Assembly (NCBI RefSeq): GCF_017744255.1
Contig: NZ_JAGHQP010000002.1
Location: 248,001-312,000 of the forward strand
Direction: 5' to 3'
Source of the DNA: Brevundimonas sp. A19_0
GTDB taxonomy: Bacteria; Pseudomonadota; Alphaproteobacteria; Caulobacterales; Caulobacteraceae
DNA length: 64,000 nt
Part shown: in pieces, positions 43,300-52,397 of the stretch
Layout: each line of letters begins with the position of its first letter
How positions within the stretch are numbered: the first letter of the stretch is position 1
Notes under the pieces: model-generated
Databases searched by the model: none
What the model was told of the DNA's origin: nothing
What the model saw: the letters and a program-made list of their open reading frames with translations, nothing else
Position numbers and translations under genes: made by a program

Positions 43300-44070
43300 T
43301 TAGCCGGGCTTGCGGAATCTCAGCATGAACTGGCTGGTGTTTCCGCGGATCGACGGGTCGAACACACTGGCGGTCATCGGGTCCGCCGGGCGGATCAACG
43401 CATCCGATTCCCCGTCCAGAACCAAGCCCGCGGCCGTGACCTCGCGCACCACCTGGTCGCGGTCGATCCGGTGCAGCGTATCGGCCACCGAGGCATCGGC
43501 CCCCGCCACGGCCGCATGGTCGACGATCACATAATAGCCGCCGGGCTTCAGCGCCGCATAGGCCGCCGCATTGACCCGTGCCGCCGTGCCGTCGGGAAAG
43601 GCGTCGAGGTGCAGGTCGTGATAGTTCTGGGCGGTGAAGATCACATCCGCGCCGCCGGCCCAGTCCGGCGCATTGATCGCCGAGCCCGCCCCGGTCACGT
43701 TCGGCAGGGCATCAGCCGCAGCCAGCGCCGTACCATAGTCCGCGCTGAAGGCGACGAACTCGTCCGGCTGCCAGGCCGTGACGTGGCCTTCGGGGCCGAC
43801 CGCAGCCGCAAACGCCCGGGTGAAGAAGCCGCCGCCGATCATCAGGTCGATGACCCGGTCACCCGGTTCGACCCGGGCAAAGGCCAGGGTTTCCGCGGTC
43901 ATACGGCTGGCGTCGCGGGCACGGTCCTCATCGGTGCGCGGCGGGCCGACCAGCGCAGCCTCGATCACCGCGACACGCGCCGCGTCGGAAGGTCCGAACA
44001 TGTCCATCGAGCCACAGGCCGACAGGGCCAGAGCCGCACAGGCCGCCAGCAGGGTAATTTTCCGCATCAT
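43300..44070 (-). CDS. Exported class I methyltransferase-like lipoprotein, copy 1
   Basis: The 256-residue protein has a lipoprotein signal (MMRKITLLAACAALALSACG) followed by a methyltransferase-like fold: FARVEPGDRVIDLMIGGGFF holds a GGG motif I, then HVTAWQPDEFVAFSAD, ADVIFTAQNYHDLHLDAFPD and LKPGGYYVIVDHAAVAG. Such exported methyltransferase-like proteins are common in Caulobacter and Sphingomonas relatives; substrate is unknown. It is a tandem paralogue of the next gene, sharing the SEV...HRIDRD and SVFDPSIRGNTSQFM ending. Confidence 0.75.
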   Translation of the reverse strand: MMRKITLLAACAALALSACGSMDMFGPSDAARVAVIEAALVGPPRTDEDRARDASRMTAETLAFARVEPGDRVIDLMIGGGFFTRAFAAAVGPEGHVTAWQPDEFVAFSADYGTALAAADALPNVTGAGSAINAPDWAGGADVIFTAQNYHDLHLDAFPDGTAARVNAAAYAALKPGGYYVIVDHAAVAGADASVADTLHRIDRDQVVREVTAAGLVLDGESDALIRPADPMTASVFDPSIRGNTSQFMLRFRKPG

Positions 44071-44128
44071 CGCTCCTCCCGCGCTCCGGATGGCGCGGGG
44101 TCAAGCTTAACCGCTTATCGAACGGCGG

Positions 44129-44923
44129 TCAGCCCGGCTTGCGAAACCGGTAGATGAACTGGTCGGTCTCGCCGCGGATCGACTCGTCGAACACGCTGAC
44201 GGTGCGGTCATCGTCGGGGTTGGCCAGCGCCTGGCTGGAGTCCTCGAAAACAAAGCCCGCCGCCTCGACCTCGGCCTTGAGGAAGTCGCCCTCGATCCGG
44301 TGAAGGGTCTGCACCTCGCTGTTGCCCGTGCCGGCCCGGCCCGAATGATCGATCACCACATACAGGCCACCGGGCTTCAGCGCGTCATAGACGGCGCGGT
44401 TCATCCGGGCCACGTCCACGCCGAAGGCCGGGATGTGGAAGTCGTGATATTCCTGGCTCATGAACACCACGTCGAGCGGGGTGTCGAAGCGCATCTCGTC
44501 CAGCAGGCCGACGACCGGCACCACATTGCCATAGGTCGCCGCCAGCGCGTCGGCATAGGGCTTTTCGCGCTCGGCCGTCCGGGTCGGCACAAAGGCATAG
44601 ACCCGGCCTTCATCGCCCACGGCGGGGGCGAACAACCGGGTGAAATAGCCTTCCTCAGGGCGGATGTCGGCTACGTGGTCGCCGGGGCTGATCCCCGCGA
44701 AGGTCAGCACCTGCAGGGGCATGCGCAGGGCATCCCGGGCGCGATCCTCTTCCGGACGCCGCGGATCCGACAGGGCGATGGCGACGCGGGTATCGGCCCG
44801 CGCTGTGGCCGGCGAGGTCGGGGTGATGACCGTCTGCCCGCCCCCGTCATTGGCGATGATGATGCAGCCCGAGGCCACCAGACCAGCGCTCATGGCAGCA
44901 AGCAGTGTCAGTTGACGGCGCAT
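44129..44923 (-). CDS. Exported class I methyltransferase-like lipoprotein, copy 2 (degenerate motif I)
   Basis: The 264-residue protein has signal MRRQLTLLAAMSAGLVASGC with a lipobox Cys20. The same fold as copy 1 follows, but motif I reads GDHVADIRPEEGYFTRLFAP, with most glycines replaced. It keeps DVVFMSQEYHDFHIPAFGVD, LKPGGLYVVIDHSGRAGTGN and the shared end SVFDESIRGETDQFIYRFRK. SAM binding is therefore doubtful. The start at 44923 leaves GGGAGG at a normal distance. Confidence 0.75.
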   Translation of the reverse strand: MRRQLTLLAAMSAGLVASGCIIIANDGGGQTVITPTSPATARADTRVAIALSDPRRPEEDRARDALRMPLQVLTFAGISPGDHVADIRPEEGYFTRLFAPAVGDEGRVYAFVPTRTAEREKPYADALAATYGNVVPVVGLLDEMRFDTPLDVVFMSQEYHDFHIPAFGVDVARMNRAVYDALKPGGLYVVIDHSGRAGTGNSEVQTLHRIEGDFLKAEVEAAGFVFEDSSQALANPDDDRTVSVFDESIRGETDQFIYRFRKPG

Positions 44924-44959
44924 GACCATCCTCCCGCAGTGTGTATCCCGGTCGCAGGC

Positions 44960-46021
44960 TTACGCCAGTTGCGGCAGGGGCGTCCATTCTTCATCGGCGG
45001 GTAGCGGCGCAAACAGGGCGTCCAGCGTCTGCTCGGTCACGCCCTCGATGTCGGCCGGCGACCATTTCGGGGCGTTGTCCTTGTCGACGATCACGGCCCG
45101 CACACCTTCCTGGAAATCGTGAGTGCGCACCACGCGGCCGCCCAACCGGTACTCCATCGCCATATTGTCGGCGAAGCTGTCGAGTTTGACGCCCGTGCGC
45201 AGCTGGCGCAGCGAGACCTTCATCGACTGGGGCGACTTGGTCTTCAGGGTCGCCAGCTGGGCGTTGGCCCAATCCGAGCCGTCGGCTTCCAGCGCCGCGA
45301 AAATCTCTTCCAGGGTGTCATGGCCGAACAGCCGGTCGATGGCCGGGAGGTGCGCTTCGATCGGCGGCTCCCCGGCGTCGCCCTCCAGACCGTCGGCGAC
45401 ATCCGCCGGGTGGGCCGGATCGGCCGCCAGAATGGCACCGAAGGCCTCCAGCGCGTCGGTGGGCAGATAGTGGGTGTGGATGCCCAGGAACACCGTGTCC
45501 GCCGCCTTCAGCCGCGCCCCGGTCAGCGCCAGCCACGTCCCGACAAATCCCGGCAGCCGCGGCAGGAACCAGCCCCCGCCCACGTCGGGGAACAGGCCAA
45601 TGCCCGTCTCCGGCATGGCATAGGTCGTCCGCTCGGTCGCGATCCGCACCTCGGCCGGCTCGGAAATGCCCACGCCGCCGCCCATGACGATGCCGTCGAC
45701 CAGCGCCGTCACCGGCTTGGGATACTCGAACAGCAGATGGTTCAGCCGGTATTCGGCGTGGAAGAAGGCCTTCGCCTCCGACGCATCCCCTGCCCCGCTT
45801 TCGGCGATCATGCGGATGTCGCCCCCGGCACAGAATCCGCGCTCGCCCGCGTGGTCGATCAGCACGGACTTGACCGCCGGATCGTCCTTCCACGCCAGCA
45901 GCGCCGCGATCATGGCGTCGCACATGCCCTTGTTCAGCGCATGGATGGGCTTGGGCCGGTTCAGCGTGATCCGGCCCAGACCGGACTGGATGCGTGCGAG
46001 GATTTCAGGTTCGGTGATCAT
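44960..46021 (-). CDS. 3-hydroxyisobutyryl-CoA hydrolase (crotonase family)
   Basis: The 353-residue crotonase-fold protein has RITLNRPKPIHALNKGMCDA, RGFCAGGDIRMIAESG (oxyanion loop), DGIVMGGGVGISEPAEVRIA, TYAMPETGIGLFPDVGGGWF and LPRLPGFVGTWLALTGARLK. Length (about 350) and the PETGIGLFPDVGG block mark 3-hydroxyisobutyryl-CoA hydrolases rather than plain enoyl-CoA hydratases. It frees 3-hydroxyisobutyrate, the substrate of the dehydrogenase at 42322. Confidence 0.9.
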   Translation of the reverse strand: MITEPEILARIQSGLGRITLNRPKPIHALNKGMCDAMIAALLAWKDDPAVKSVLIDHAGERGFCAGGDIRMIAESGAGDASEAKAFFHAEYRLNHLLFEYPKPVTALVDGIVMGGGVGISEPAEVRIATERTTYAMPETGIGLFPDVGGGWFLPRLPGFVGTWLALTGARLKAADTVFLGIHTHYLPTDALEAFGAILAADPAHPADVADGLEGDAGEPPIEAHLPAIDRLFGHDTLEEIFAALEADGSDWANAQLATLKTKSPQSMKVSLRQLRTGVKLDSFADNMAMEYRLGGRVVRTHDFQEGVRAVIVDKDNAPKWSPADIEGVTEQTLDALFAPLPADEEWTPLPQLA

Positions 46022-46157
46022 CCGCCCGACTTAGCCGCGAAGACCGATGACGGAAAGGGCGGTGAGCCTGAAGGCCACCGGGCTGCCCCGCGACGGGCCG
46101 TTGACGGTGGCCAGCGGGATCGGCGTTAATGCGCGGGTTCGAGGGGGCATTTCCGCC

Positions 46158-46793
46158 ATGCAGACCGGTCCGATCAGCGGACGAACAGTGGGTGTCGCCT
46201 CGACGCTTGCGGTCGGCGGCGCAAGCCTCGTCTATGGAGCGGTGCTCCTGATCGGCCTGGCGGCGAGATCTTCCGCGAGCGATCCGATTGCGGATCCGTG
46301 GCTCGTCGCCATGGAAATGCTGATCCTGTTCATCGCACCCTGTATGACGCTCGTCATCTGGAGCATTGACGCCCGGGCACGCTCTGTTCCGCGCGGACGG
46401 GGGCGCCTCTCCGTGGTCTTCATGGCGGCCTGCGCGACGATCACCTTCGGGGTGCATCTGGTGCTGCTCAGCGGGCCCCGAGCCGCCGCTGAGGCCGCCT
46501 TCCGTTGGCCCTCGCCGTTCTACCTGCTCGACATCCTGGCCTGGGATGTCTTCTTTGCCCTTGCCGTGCTGCTGGCGGCGCCTCTGGTGCGCGGCGGCGG
46601 GCTTGCGCGCCTGACCCGATGGCTGCTGGTGCTCAGCGGGCTGCTGGCTCTGGCGGGGCTGATCGGTGTCCCGACCGGCGACATGAATCTGCGCAATATC
46701 GGCATTCTGGGTTACGCCGTCGTCTTCCCGGCAGCAGCCCTCGTACTGGGCCTGATTTTCTGGAGGGCCGGAGAATCGCCGCACCTGCGGTGA
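46158..46793 (+). CDS. Six-span membrane protein of unknown function
   Basis: The 211-residue protein MQTGPISGRTVGVASTLAVG has about six membrane segments (such as SLVYGAVLLIGLAARS, LVAMEMLILFIAPCMTLVIW and YAVVFPAAALVLGLIFW). No conserved polar motif was recognised. ATG at 46158 is preferred to an upstream frame with no similarity. It is convergent with the acyl-CoA dehydrogenase. Confidence 0.55.
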   Translation: MQTGPISGRTVGVASTLAVGGASLVYGAVLLIGLAARSSASDPIADPWLVAMEMLILFIAPCMTLVIWSIDARARSVPRGRGRLSVVFMAACATITFGVHLVLLSGPRAAAEAAFRWPSPFYLLDILAWDVFFALAVLLAAPLVRGGGLARLTRWLLVLSGLLALAGLIGVPTGDMNLRNIGILGYAVVFPAAALVLGLIFWRAGESPHLR

Positions 46794-46808
46794 GTCCGGG
46801 TGCGCCCC

Positions 46809-47948
46809 CTACTGCCGCATCATCTCCCGCGCCGTGATCACGCGCATGATCTCATTGGTGCCTTCCAGGATGCGGTGCACACGCAGGTCACGCACGATTC
46901 GCTCCAGCGGATAGTCCTTCAGATAGCCATAGCCGCCGTGCAGCTGCAGGGCCTCGTCGGCGATCTGGAAACAGGCGTCGGTGGCCAGCCGCTTGGCCAT
47001 GGCGCACCATTTGGTCTTTTCCGGGTGGTTGGTGTCGATGGCCCAGGCGCCACGCAGCACCATCAGGCGCGCGGCCTCCAGCTGCGTTGCCATGTCCGCC
47101 AGCTTGAACTGGGTGTTCTGGAAGTCGCCGATCGGCTTGCCGAACTGTTTGCGGCTGGCGACGTACTCCTGCGCCGTTTCCAGCGCGAGGCGCGCCCCGC
47201 CCAGCGAACAGGCGGCGATGTTCAGCCGCCCGCCATCCAGCCCCATCATGGCATAGCGGAAGCCGTGCCCTTCCTGGCCCAGCAGGTTTTCGGCCGGCAC
47301 GCGGCAATCATCGAACTGGACAATGGCGGTCGGCTGGCTGTTCCAGCCCATCTTGCGTTCCTGCCCGCCAAAGCTGAGGCCCGGGGCGTCCTTGTCGACG
47401 ACGAAGGTCGAAATGCCCTTGGGCCCGTCCTCACCCGTGCGCGCCATCACCACATAGACGTCGCTGGTGCCCGCGCCCGAGATGAAGGCCTTGGACCCGT
47501 TGAGCACATAATGGTCGCCGTCGCGCACCGCCGTGGTGCGCAGCGCCGCCGCGTCCGAGCCCGAGCCCGGCTCGGTCAGGCAGTAGCTGGCGATCTTCTC
47601 CATGGTCACCAGCGCCGGGACATAGCGGGCGCGCAGTTCGGCCGAGCCGACGCTGTCGATCATCCAGGTCGCCATATTGTGGATCGAGATGAAGGCGGCG
47701 GTCGAGACATCGCCCCGCGACAGCTCCTCGAAGATCACCGCCGATTCGACCCGGCCCAGCGCCATGCCGCCATGCTCCTCGCCGGTGTAGATCCCGCAGA
47801 ATCCCATCTCGGCGGCCTGGCGCATGACGTCGACCGGGAAATGCTTGGTCTCGTCCCATTCGGCGCTGTGCGGTGCCAGCTCGGCCTCGGCAAAGGCGCG
47901 GGCGGCGTCCTGAATGGCGCGCTGGTCTTCGGTCAGGGCGAAATCCAT
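46809..47948 (-). CDS. Acyl-CoA dehydrogenase, isobutyryl-CoA dehydrogenase-like
   Basis: The 379-residue flavoprotein MDFALTEDQRAIQDAARAFA has ASYCLTEPGSGSDAAALRTT, LNGSKAFISGAGTSDVYVVM, GQERKMGWNSQPTAIVQFDD, HGGYGYLKDYPLERIVRDLR and VHRILEGTNEIMRVITAREM with the catalytic Glu in YxxEGTNE-like LEGTNE. The KMGWNSQPT segment and neighbours suggest isobutyryl-CoA dehydrogenase of valine breakdown. It is divergent from hemB. Confidence 0.88.
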   Translation of the reverse strand: MDFALTEDQRAIQDAARAFAEAELAPHSAEWDETKHFPVDVMRQAAEMGFCGIYTGEEHGGMALGRVESAVIFEELSRGDVSTAAFISIHNMATWMIDSVGSAELRARYVPALVTMEKIASYCLTEPGSGSDAAALRTTAVRDGDHYVLNGSKAFISGAGTSDVYVVMARTGEDGPKGISTFVVDKDAPGLSFGGQERKMGWNSQPTAIVQFDDCRVPAENLLGQEGHGFRYAMMGLDGGRLNIAACSLGGARLALETAQEYVASRKQFGKPIGDFQNTQFKLADMATQLEAARLMVLRGAWAIDTNHPEKTKWCAMAKRLATDACFQIADEALQLHGGYGYLKDYPLERIVRDLRVHRILEGTNEIMRVITAREMMRQ

Positions 47949-48058
47949 GGGGGTCCTCTCTTGTCTTGTTGCAGGCCTTCTAGAGCATGGCGCCGCAAAC
48001 TGAACCCCCACCGGCCGCCCCCGCTTTGCCCGCGGCGTCGCAGGCGGTATGAGGCGCC

Positions 48059-49063
48059 ATGTCCACGCCCGTCTTTCCCGCCAGCTTTCCCCTGACCCGC
48101 GGTCGCCGCCTGCGCAGCCAGCCCTGGGTGCGCCGTCTGGTGGCCGAGACCACCCTGACCCCGGCCGATCTGGTCTGGCCGCTGATCCTGCACGACGGTC
48201 GGGACGACCGCGTGCCGGTCGCCACCCTGCCGGGCGTGGACCGCCTGTCGACGGCCGCCGCGGTCGAGGCGGCGCGGCGCGCGCGCGATCTGGGTATTCC
48301 CGCCGTGGCCCTGTTTCCAAATATCGATAATGCGCTGAAGGATGCCGTCGGCACCGAGGCCACCAATCCCGACGGCCTGGTCCCCGAGACGGTGCGCGCC
48401 ATCAAGGCCGCCGTGCCCGAGATCGGCGTCATCACCGATGTGGCGCTGGACTGCTACACCGACCACGGCCACGACGGCGTGGTCGAGGACGGCCGGATCG
48501 TCAACGACGCCTCACTCGACCGGCTGGCCGAACAGGCCTTCATCCACGCCCATGCCGGGGCCGATGTGGTCGCTCCCTCCGACATGATGGACGGCCGCGT
48601 CCAGGCCATCCGCGAGGCGCTGGAGGCCAACGGCTATCAGGACACCCTGATCCTGTCCTATGCCGCCAAATATGCGTCGGCCTTTTACGGCCCCTATCGC
48701 GATGCCGTCGGCTCGGCGCGCGCCCTGATCGGCGACAAGCGCACCTATCAGATGGACCATGCCAATTCCGACGAGGCCCTGCGCGAGGTCGCCATGGACA
48801 TTGCCGAGGGCGCGGACGCCGTCATGGTCAAGCCGGGAACGCTCTATCTCGATATCATTCAACGTGTTCGGGACACCTTCTCCGTTCCTGTCTTCGCCTA
48901 TCAGGTATCCGGTGAGTATGCCATGATGCAGGGCGCCATCGACGCTGGCTGGCTGGACGAGGAGCGCGCCATCCTGGAGAGCCTCGGCGCCTTCAAACGT
49001 GCGGGCTGCAGCGGGGTGCTGACCTATTTCGCGCCGAGGGTCGCCGAATGGCTCAATCGCTGA
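48059..49063 (+). CDS. hemB: Porphobilinogen synthase (ALA dehydratase)
   Basis: The 334-residue enzyme joins two ALA molecules. Schiff-base lysines are in ILSYAAKYASAFYGPYRDAV and DAVMVKPGTLYLDIIQRVRD. Where zinc enzymes have a cysteine-rich site, this one reads DVALDCYTDHGHDGVV, the magnesium-type pattern of alphaproteobacteria and Pseudomonas. The end VSGEYAMMQGAIDAGWLDEE is conserved. With hemA it gives two early heme genes in this window. Confidence 0.96.
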   Translation: MSTPVFPASFPLTRGRRLRSQPWVRRLVAETTLTPADLVWPLILHDGRDDRVPVATLPGVDRLSTAAAVEAARRARDLGIPAVALFPNIDNALKDAVGTEATNPDGLVPETVRAIKAAVPEIGVITDVALDCYTDHGHDGVVEDGRIVNDASLDRLAEQAFIHAHAGADVVAPSDMMDGRVQAIREALEANGYQDTLILSYAAKYASAFYGPYRDAVGSARALIGDKRTYQMDHANSDEALREVAMDIAEGADAVMVKPGTLYLDIIQRVRDTFSVPVFAYQVSGEYAMMQGAIDAGWLDEERAILESLGAFKRAGCSGVLTYFAPRVAEWLNR

Positions 49064-49166
49064 CCGCTTGACAGCGACGCACTGTCACCGGATTTACGCC
49101 GAACGCTGTTAACCATTCAGGCGTCAGCCGCAGGGGGCGTCTGACGGTCGTGCTTTCGGGGGGTAT

Positions 49167-49892
49167 ATGGGCTTTTTTGGCTTTGGGAAGAAGGCGCCGC
49201 GCGCCGTGACGGTCCTTGGCGATGCGCCGGGCGAGACTACCACGCTTGAACGGCCGGTTGAGACGGCGCCCGAGCCCGTTGTGCCGCCTACTCCCCCGCG
49301 TCCGACGCCGGAAGAAGCCCTGGCCGAGCTCAGGGCCGGCAATGAGGCCTTCCTGCGCGGCGAGAACAACCTGGGCCACGTGACGGTCGGCGACCTTGAT
49401 CCCCTCCAGCAGGGCCAGAACCCGATCGCCACCATCGTGGGCTGCGCGGACAGCCGGACGCCGCCGACAATCTTGTTCAATCAAGGCTTTGGGCGCCTGT
49501 TTTCAATCCGGGTCGCCGGAAATACCGTGGACCGTCGCGGCCTGGCCTCGATCGTCTATGCGGTCAAACACCTGAAATGCCCGCTCGTCGTGGTCATGGG
49601 CCATACGGGCTGCGGGGCTGTCGCCGCCGCCGAGGCAATCGTCGACGGGGTGGTCCCGCTCGACCCCTCGCTGGAAGAGATGATTGTGCCGATCATCCCG
49701 GCCGTGCTGGATGCCCGCCGCTCGGACGCCGCCGATGTCGCCGTGCGCGCGGTCGAGGAAAATGCCCGTCGGGTCGCCGAAAAGCTCAAGATCGCCGACG
49801 CCTCGCTCGCCGACGCCCTGGAGGCCGGCACCCTGCGCATTGTGGCTGCCGTCAAACAGATGCAGTCGGGCGAGGTGGTGTTTCTGGATTAG
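49167..49892 (+). CDS. Beta-carbonic anhydrase
   Basis: The 241-residue protein has a Pro-rich leader of about 45 residues and a beta-carbonic anhydrase domain with zinc ligands in IATIVGCADSRTPPTILFNQ and VVVMGHTGCGAVAAAEAIV (Cys, Asp-Arg pair, His, Cys). FSIRVAGNTVDRRGLASIVY and VAAVKQMQSGEVVFLD complete the family pattern. It interconverts CO2 and bicarbonate. A TTGACA box at 49068-49073 upstream may be its -35 element. Confidence 0.92.
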   Translation: MGFFGFGKKAPRAVTVLGDAPGETTTLERPVETAPEPVVPPTPPRPTPEEALAELRAGNEAFLRGENNLGHVTVGDLDPLQQGQNPIATIVGCADSRTPPTILFNQGFGRLFSIRVAGNTVDRRGLASIVYAVKHLKCPLVVVMGHTGCGAVAAAEAIVDGVVPLDPSLEEMIVPIIPAVLDARRSDAADVAVRAVEENARRVAEKLKIADASLADALEAGTLRIVAAVKQMQSGEVVFLD

Positions 49893-50755
49893 GACCGCTT
49901 GCGGCCCTGCAGGCGCGCCGCGAGGCTCGACGTGTCCCATCGCGATCCGCCCATGGCCTGGACCTCGGAATAGAACTGATCGACCAGGGCCGTCACCGCA
50001 AGGTGGCTGCCGTTGGCGCGCGCCTCTTCCAGCACGAGGCCGAGATCCTTGCGCATCCAGTCCACGGCAAAGCCGAAATCGAACTCTCCGGCGGCCGCCG
50101 TTTTCCAGCGATTGTCCATCTGCCAGCTTTGGGCGGCGCCCTTCGAGATCGCCTCATAAACCGCGTCCGTATCCAGTCCCGCCGACTGGGCGAAATGCAC
50201 GGCCTCGGCCAGCCCCTGCACCACCCCGGCGATGGCGATCTGATTGGCCATCTTGGTCAGCTGGCCGCTGCCGGCCGGGCCCATGTGCCGGATCGCCTTG
50301 GCATAGGCCGCCAGTACGGGCTCGACCTTCGCCAGCGCTTCGGCGTCGCCCCCGATCATGATGCTGAGTTGCCCGGCCTCGGCCCCCGCCTGTCCGCCCG
50401 AGACCGGCGCATCCAGAAAGGCCACACCCCGCTCCTCCGCGAGCGCTGCCATCTCGCGCGCCACCCGGGCCGAGGTGGTGGTGTGGTCGACGATCACTGC
50501 GCCCACGCGCATCCCCGGCAGGGCCGCCTCCACGACCTCGCGCACATCCGCATCATTGCCCACGCACAGGATCAGGGCGTCGACCTCGCCCGACACTTCG
50601 GCCAGCGACCCAACCGCACGGGCGTCGTTCGCCGCGGCCCAGGCGCGGGCCTTTTCCGGACTGCGATTGTGTCCCGTCACCTCATGACCGGCCTTGACCA
50701 GATGGCCCGCCATCGGGGCGCCCATGACGCCCAGTCCCGAGAAGGCGATCTTCAT
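49889..50755 (-). CDS. NAD(P)-dependent beta-hydroxyacid dehydrogenase family protein
   Basis: The 288-residue protein belongs to the 3-hydroxyisobutyrate/tartronate-semialdehyde dehydrogenase group: MKIAFSGLGVMGAPMAGHLV, DAPVSGGQAGAEAGQLSIMI and catalytic Lys in GPAGSGQLTKMANQIAIAGV. The substrate is not set by sequence. It differs from the true HIBADH at 42322 and overlaps the flavin reductase gene by four bases. Confidence 0.85.
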   Translation of the reverse strand: MKIAFSGLGVMGAPMAGHLVKAGHEVTGHNRSPEKARAWAAANDARAVGSLAEVSGEVDALILCVGNDADVREVVEAALPGMRVGAVIVDHTTTSARVAREMAALAEERGVAFLDAPVSGGQAGAEAGQLSIMIGGDAEALAKVEPVLAAYAKAIRHMGPAGSGQLTKMANQIAIAGVVQGLAEAVHFAQSAGLDTDAVYEAISKGAAQSWQMDNRWKTAAAGEFDFGFAVDWMRKDLGLVLEEARANGSHLAVTALVDQFYSEVQAMGGSRWDTSSLAARLQGRKRS

Positions 50756-51258
50756 TCCACATGCTCCTGGATTCGTCCGTACTGCCCCCGGAAGAAGGTC
50801 AGACCGGCCCCCTCCTCCGCTTCGAAATGCGCCACCCGCCCGACCAGAATCTGGTGGTCGCCCATGGCGATCTGCTCGTGCAGCACACAGTCAAAGCGCG
50901 CCAGTCCGCCCTTCAGGATCGGCGATCCGGATCGCGACCGTCCGACCTCGTCTTCCGACAGGCGATAGTCACCCCGGCTGAACCGGTCGGCCCAGTCCGC
51001 CTCTCCGGCCCCCAGCACATGCACCGAGAACGGACGCCCTTCCATGAAGGCCCCCGCGCGTTCGGCCCGGTCGTCCAGGCACCACAGAAGCAGCCGCGGT
51101 TCCAGCGAGACAGAGGTCACGGAATTGACGGTCATCCCGACCGGTCCGGCCTCGCTGTCGACGGTCACCACGCACACGCCGGTGGCAAAGGCCGACATGG
51201 CGCGGCGATAGGCGCGGGCTTCGGCCCCGTCGGGATCGGAATGGGAATTGTCGGTCAC
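50752..51258 (-). CDS. Flavin reductase family protein
   Basis: The 168-residue FMN-binding split-barrel protein has RRAMSAFATGVCVVTVDSEA, GPVGMTVNSVTSVSLEPRLL and FDCVLHEQIAMGDHQILVGR, the marks of HpaC/flavin-reductase-like proteins that feed reduced flavin to monooxygenases. No partner monooxygenase is adjacent. It is the first gene of the pair with the dehydrogenase at 49889. Confidence 0.88.
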   Translation of the reverse strand: MTDNSHSDPDGAEARAYRRAMSAFATGVCVVTVDSEAGPVGMTVNSVTSVSLEPRLLLWCLDDRAERAGAFMEGRPFSVHVLGAGEADWADRFSRGDYRLSEDEVGRSRSGSPILKGGLARFDCVLHEQIAMGDHQILVGRVAHFEAEEGAGLTFFRGQYGRIQEHVE

Positions 51259-51361
51259 GGCGCGAGCTTAGCGTCCGCCTCCCTGCACACAAGCCGCCGC
51301 TTCGGGAAACGTCGCCTTAACCTTGATCTCCGAAACATGCCGACACTGAAGCGAGGTGCCC

Positions 51362-52261
51362 ATGTCCCTGAGCGATCGTCCGATCCTCATCAAGAAGGTC
51401 AAGAAGGTCGCGGGACACGGCCACCACGGCGGCGCCTGGAAGGTCGCCTATGCCGACTTCGTGACGGCCATGATGGCCTTCTTCCTGCTCATGTGGCTGA
51501 TCAACACGACCGATCCGGAGCAGAAGAAGGGTATCGCCGAGTATTTTGCGCCCGCCAGTATTTCGGCCACCACCTCGGGCTCCGGCGGCATTCTGGGCGG
51601 CACATCTCTGGGCGACGACGGTGCCAAGAGCTCGGGCTCGATGTCGGTCATCACCCAGATGGCGCCGGAAGCTCCCGATTCGCCCGACGAGGCCGGCCAG
51701 AGCAGCAATCTCGCGGGCGCCAGCGAAGACCAGCTGCGCGAAGAGATCGCCCGCCGCGAGGCCGCCGACTTCGCCAGCGCCGCCGAATCGCTGCGTCAGG
51801 CCATGCAGTCGATGCCCGAACTGGCCGAGCTGTCGAAACAGCTGATCATCGACCAGACGCCCGAGGGTCTGCGCATCCAGATTGTCGATCAGGAAGGCCG
51901 CTCGATGTTCGAGCAGAACTCGGCCCGGCCCAACGCCCGTGCCCAGGTCCTTCTGCGCGCCGTGGCCCGTATCATCACCGCCTTGCCCAACCGCATCTCG
52001 ATCACCGGCCACACCAGCTCGGTCGCCGGGTCCAACCGGGCCAGCGCGCCGGATGACTGGAGCCTGTCGGCCCGCCGCGCCGATGCCGCCCGCCAGATTC
52101 TGGAAGCCGCCGGCGTCGATGTGGACCGCATCTATTCGGTGAACGGCAAGGCCGGGTCCGAGCCGCTCTACCCCGACGACCCCAGTCTGGCGGGCAACCG
52201 CCGGATCTCGATCATCCTGCTGCGAGAGGCGCCGGTCCTGCCCGGCGACACCAGCCTGTGA
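51362..52261 (+). CDS. motB: Flagellar motor stator protein MotB
   Basis: The 299-residue protein has the single MotB membrane span with its proton-binding Asp (WKVAYADFVTAMMAFFLLMW). A polar linker follows, then an OmpA-like peptidoglycan-binding domain: ISITGHTSSVAGSNRASAPD, WSLSARRADAARQILEAAGV and LAGNRRISIILLREA. It anchors the stator to the wall. motA is not adjacent. ATG at 51362 (GAGG upstream) is used rather than a GTG two codons earlier. Confidence 0.94.
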   Translation: MSLSDRPILIKKVKKVAGHGHHGGAWKVAYADFVTAMMAFFLLMWLINTTDPEQKKGIAEYFAPASISATTSGSGGILGGTSLGDDGAKSSGSMSVITQMAPEAPDSPDEAGQSSNLAGASEDQLREEIARREAADFASAAESLRQAMQSMPELAELSKQLIIDQTPEGLRIQIVDQEGRSMFEQNSARPNARAQVLLRAVARIITALPNRISITGHTSSVAGSNRASAPDDWSLSARRADAARQILEAAGVDVDRIYSVNGKAGSEPLYPDDPSLAGNRRISIILLREAPVLPGDTSL

Positions 52262-52265
52262 CGCC

Positions 52266-52307
52266 GGCGCAAACCCTTCGCAGGCAACACGCGAAGGGCC
52301 TTGCGCC
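52266..52307 (+). terminator. Stem-loop downstream of motB
   Basis: GGCGCAA...TTGCGCC encloses CCCTTCGC-N9-GCGAAGGG (52274-52298), a two-part stem starting five bases after the motB stop. There is no T-run, so termination strength is uncertain. Confidence 0.45.
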
Positions 52308-52397
52308 AGAGGCCGGACTGGTCTCCCATCACTCCATGAAGCGCGCTCAAGGCATCCGCCACGACCGGCCGCGCCCGCACCCCGTCGGGGGGCGCGT

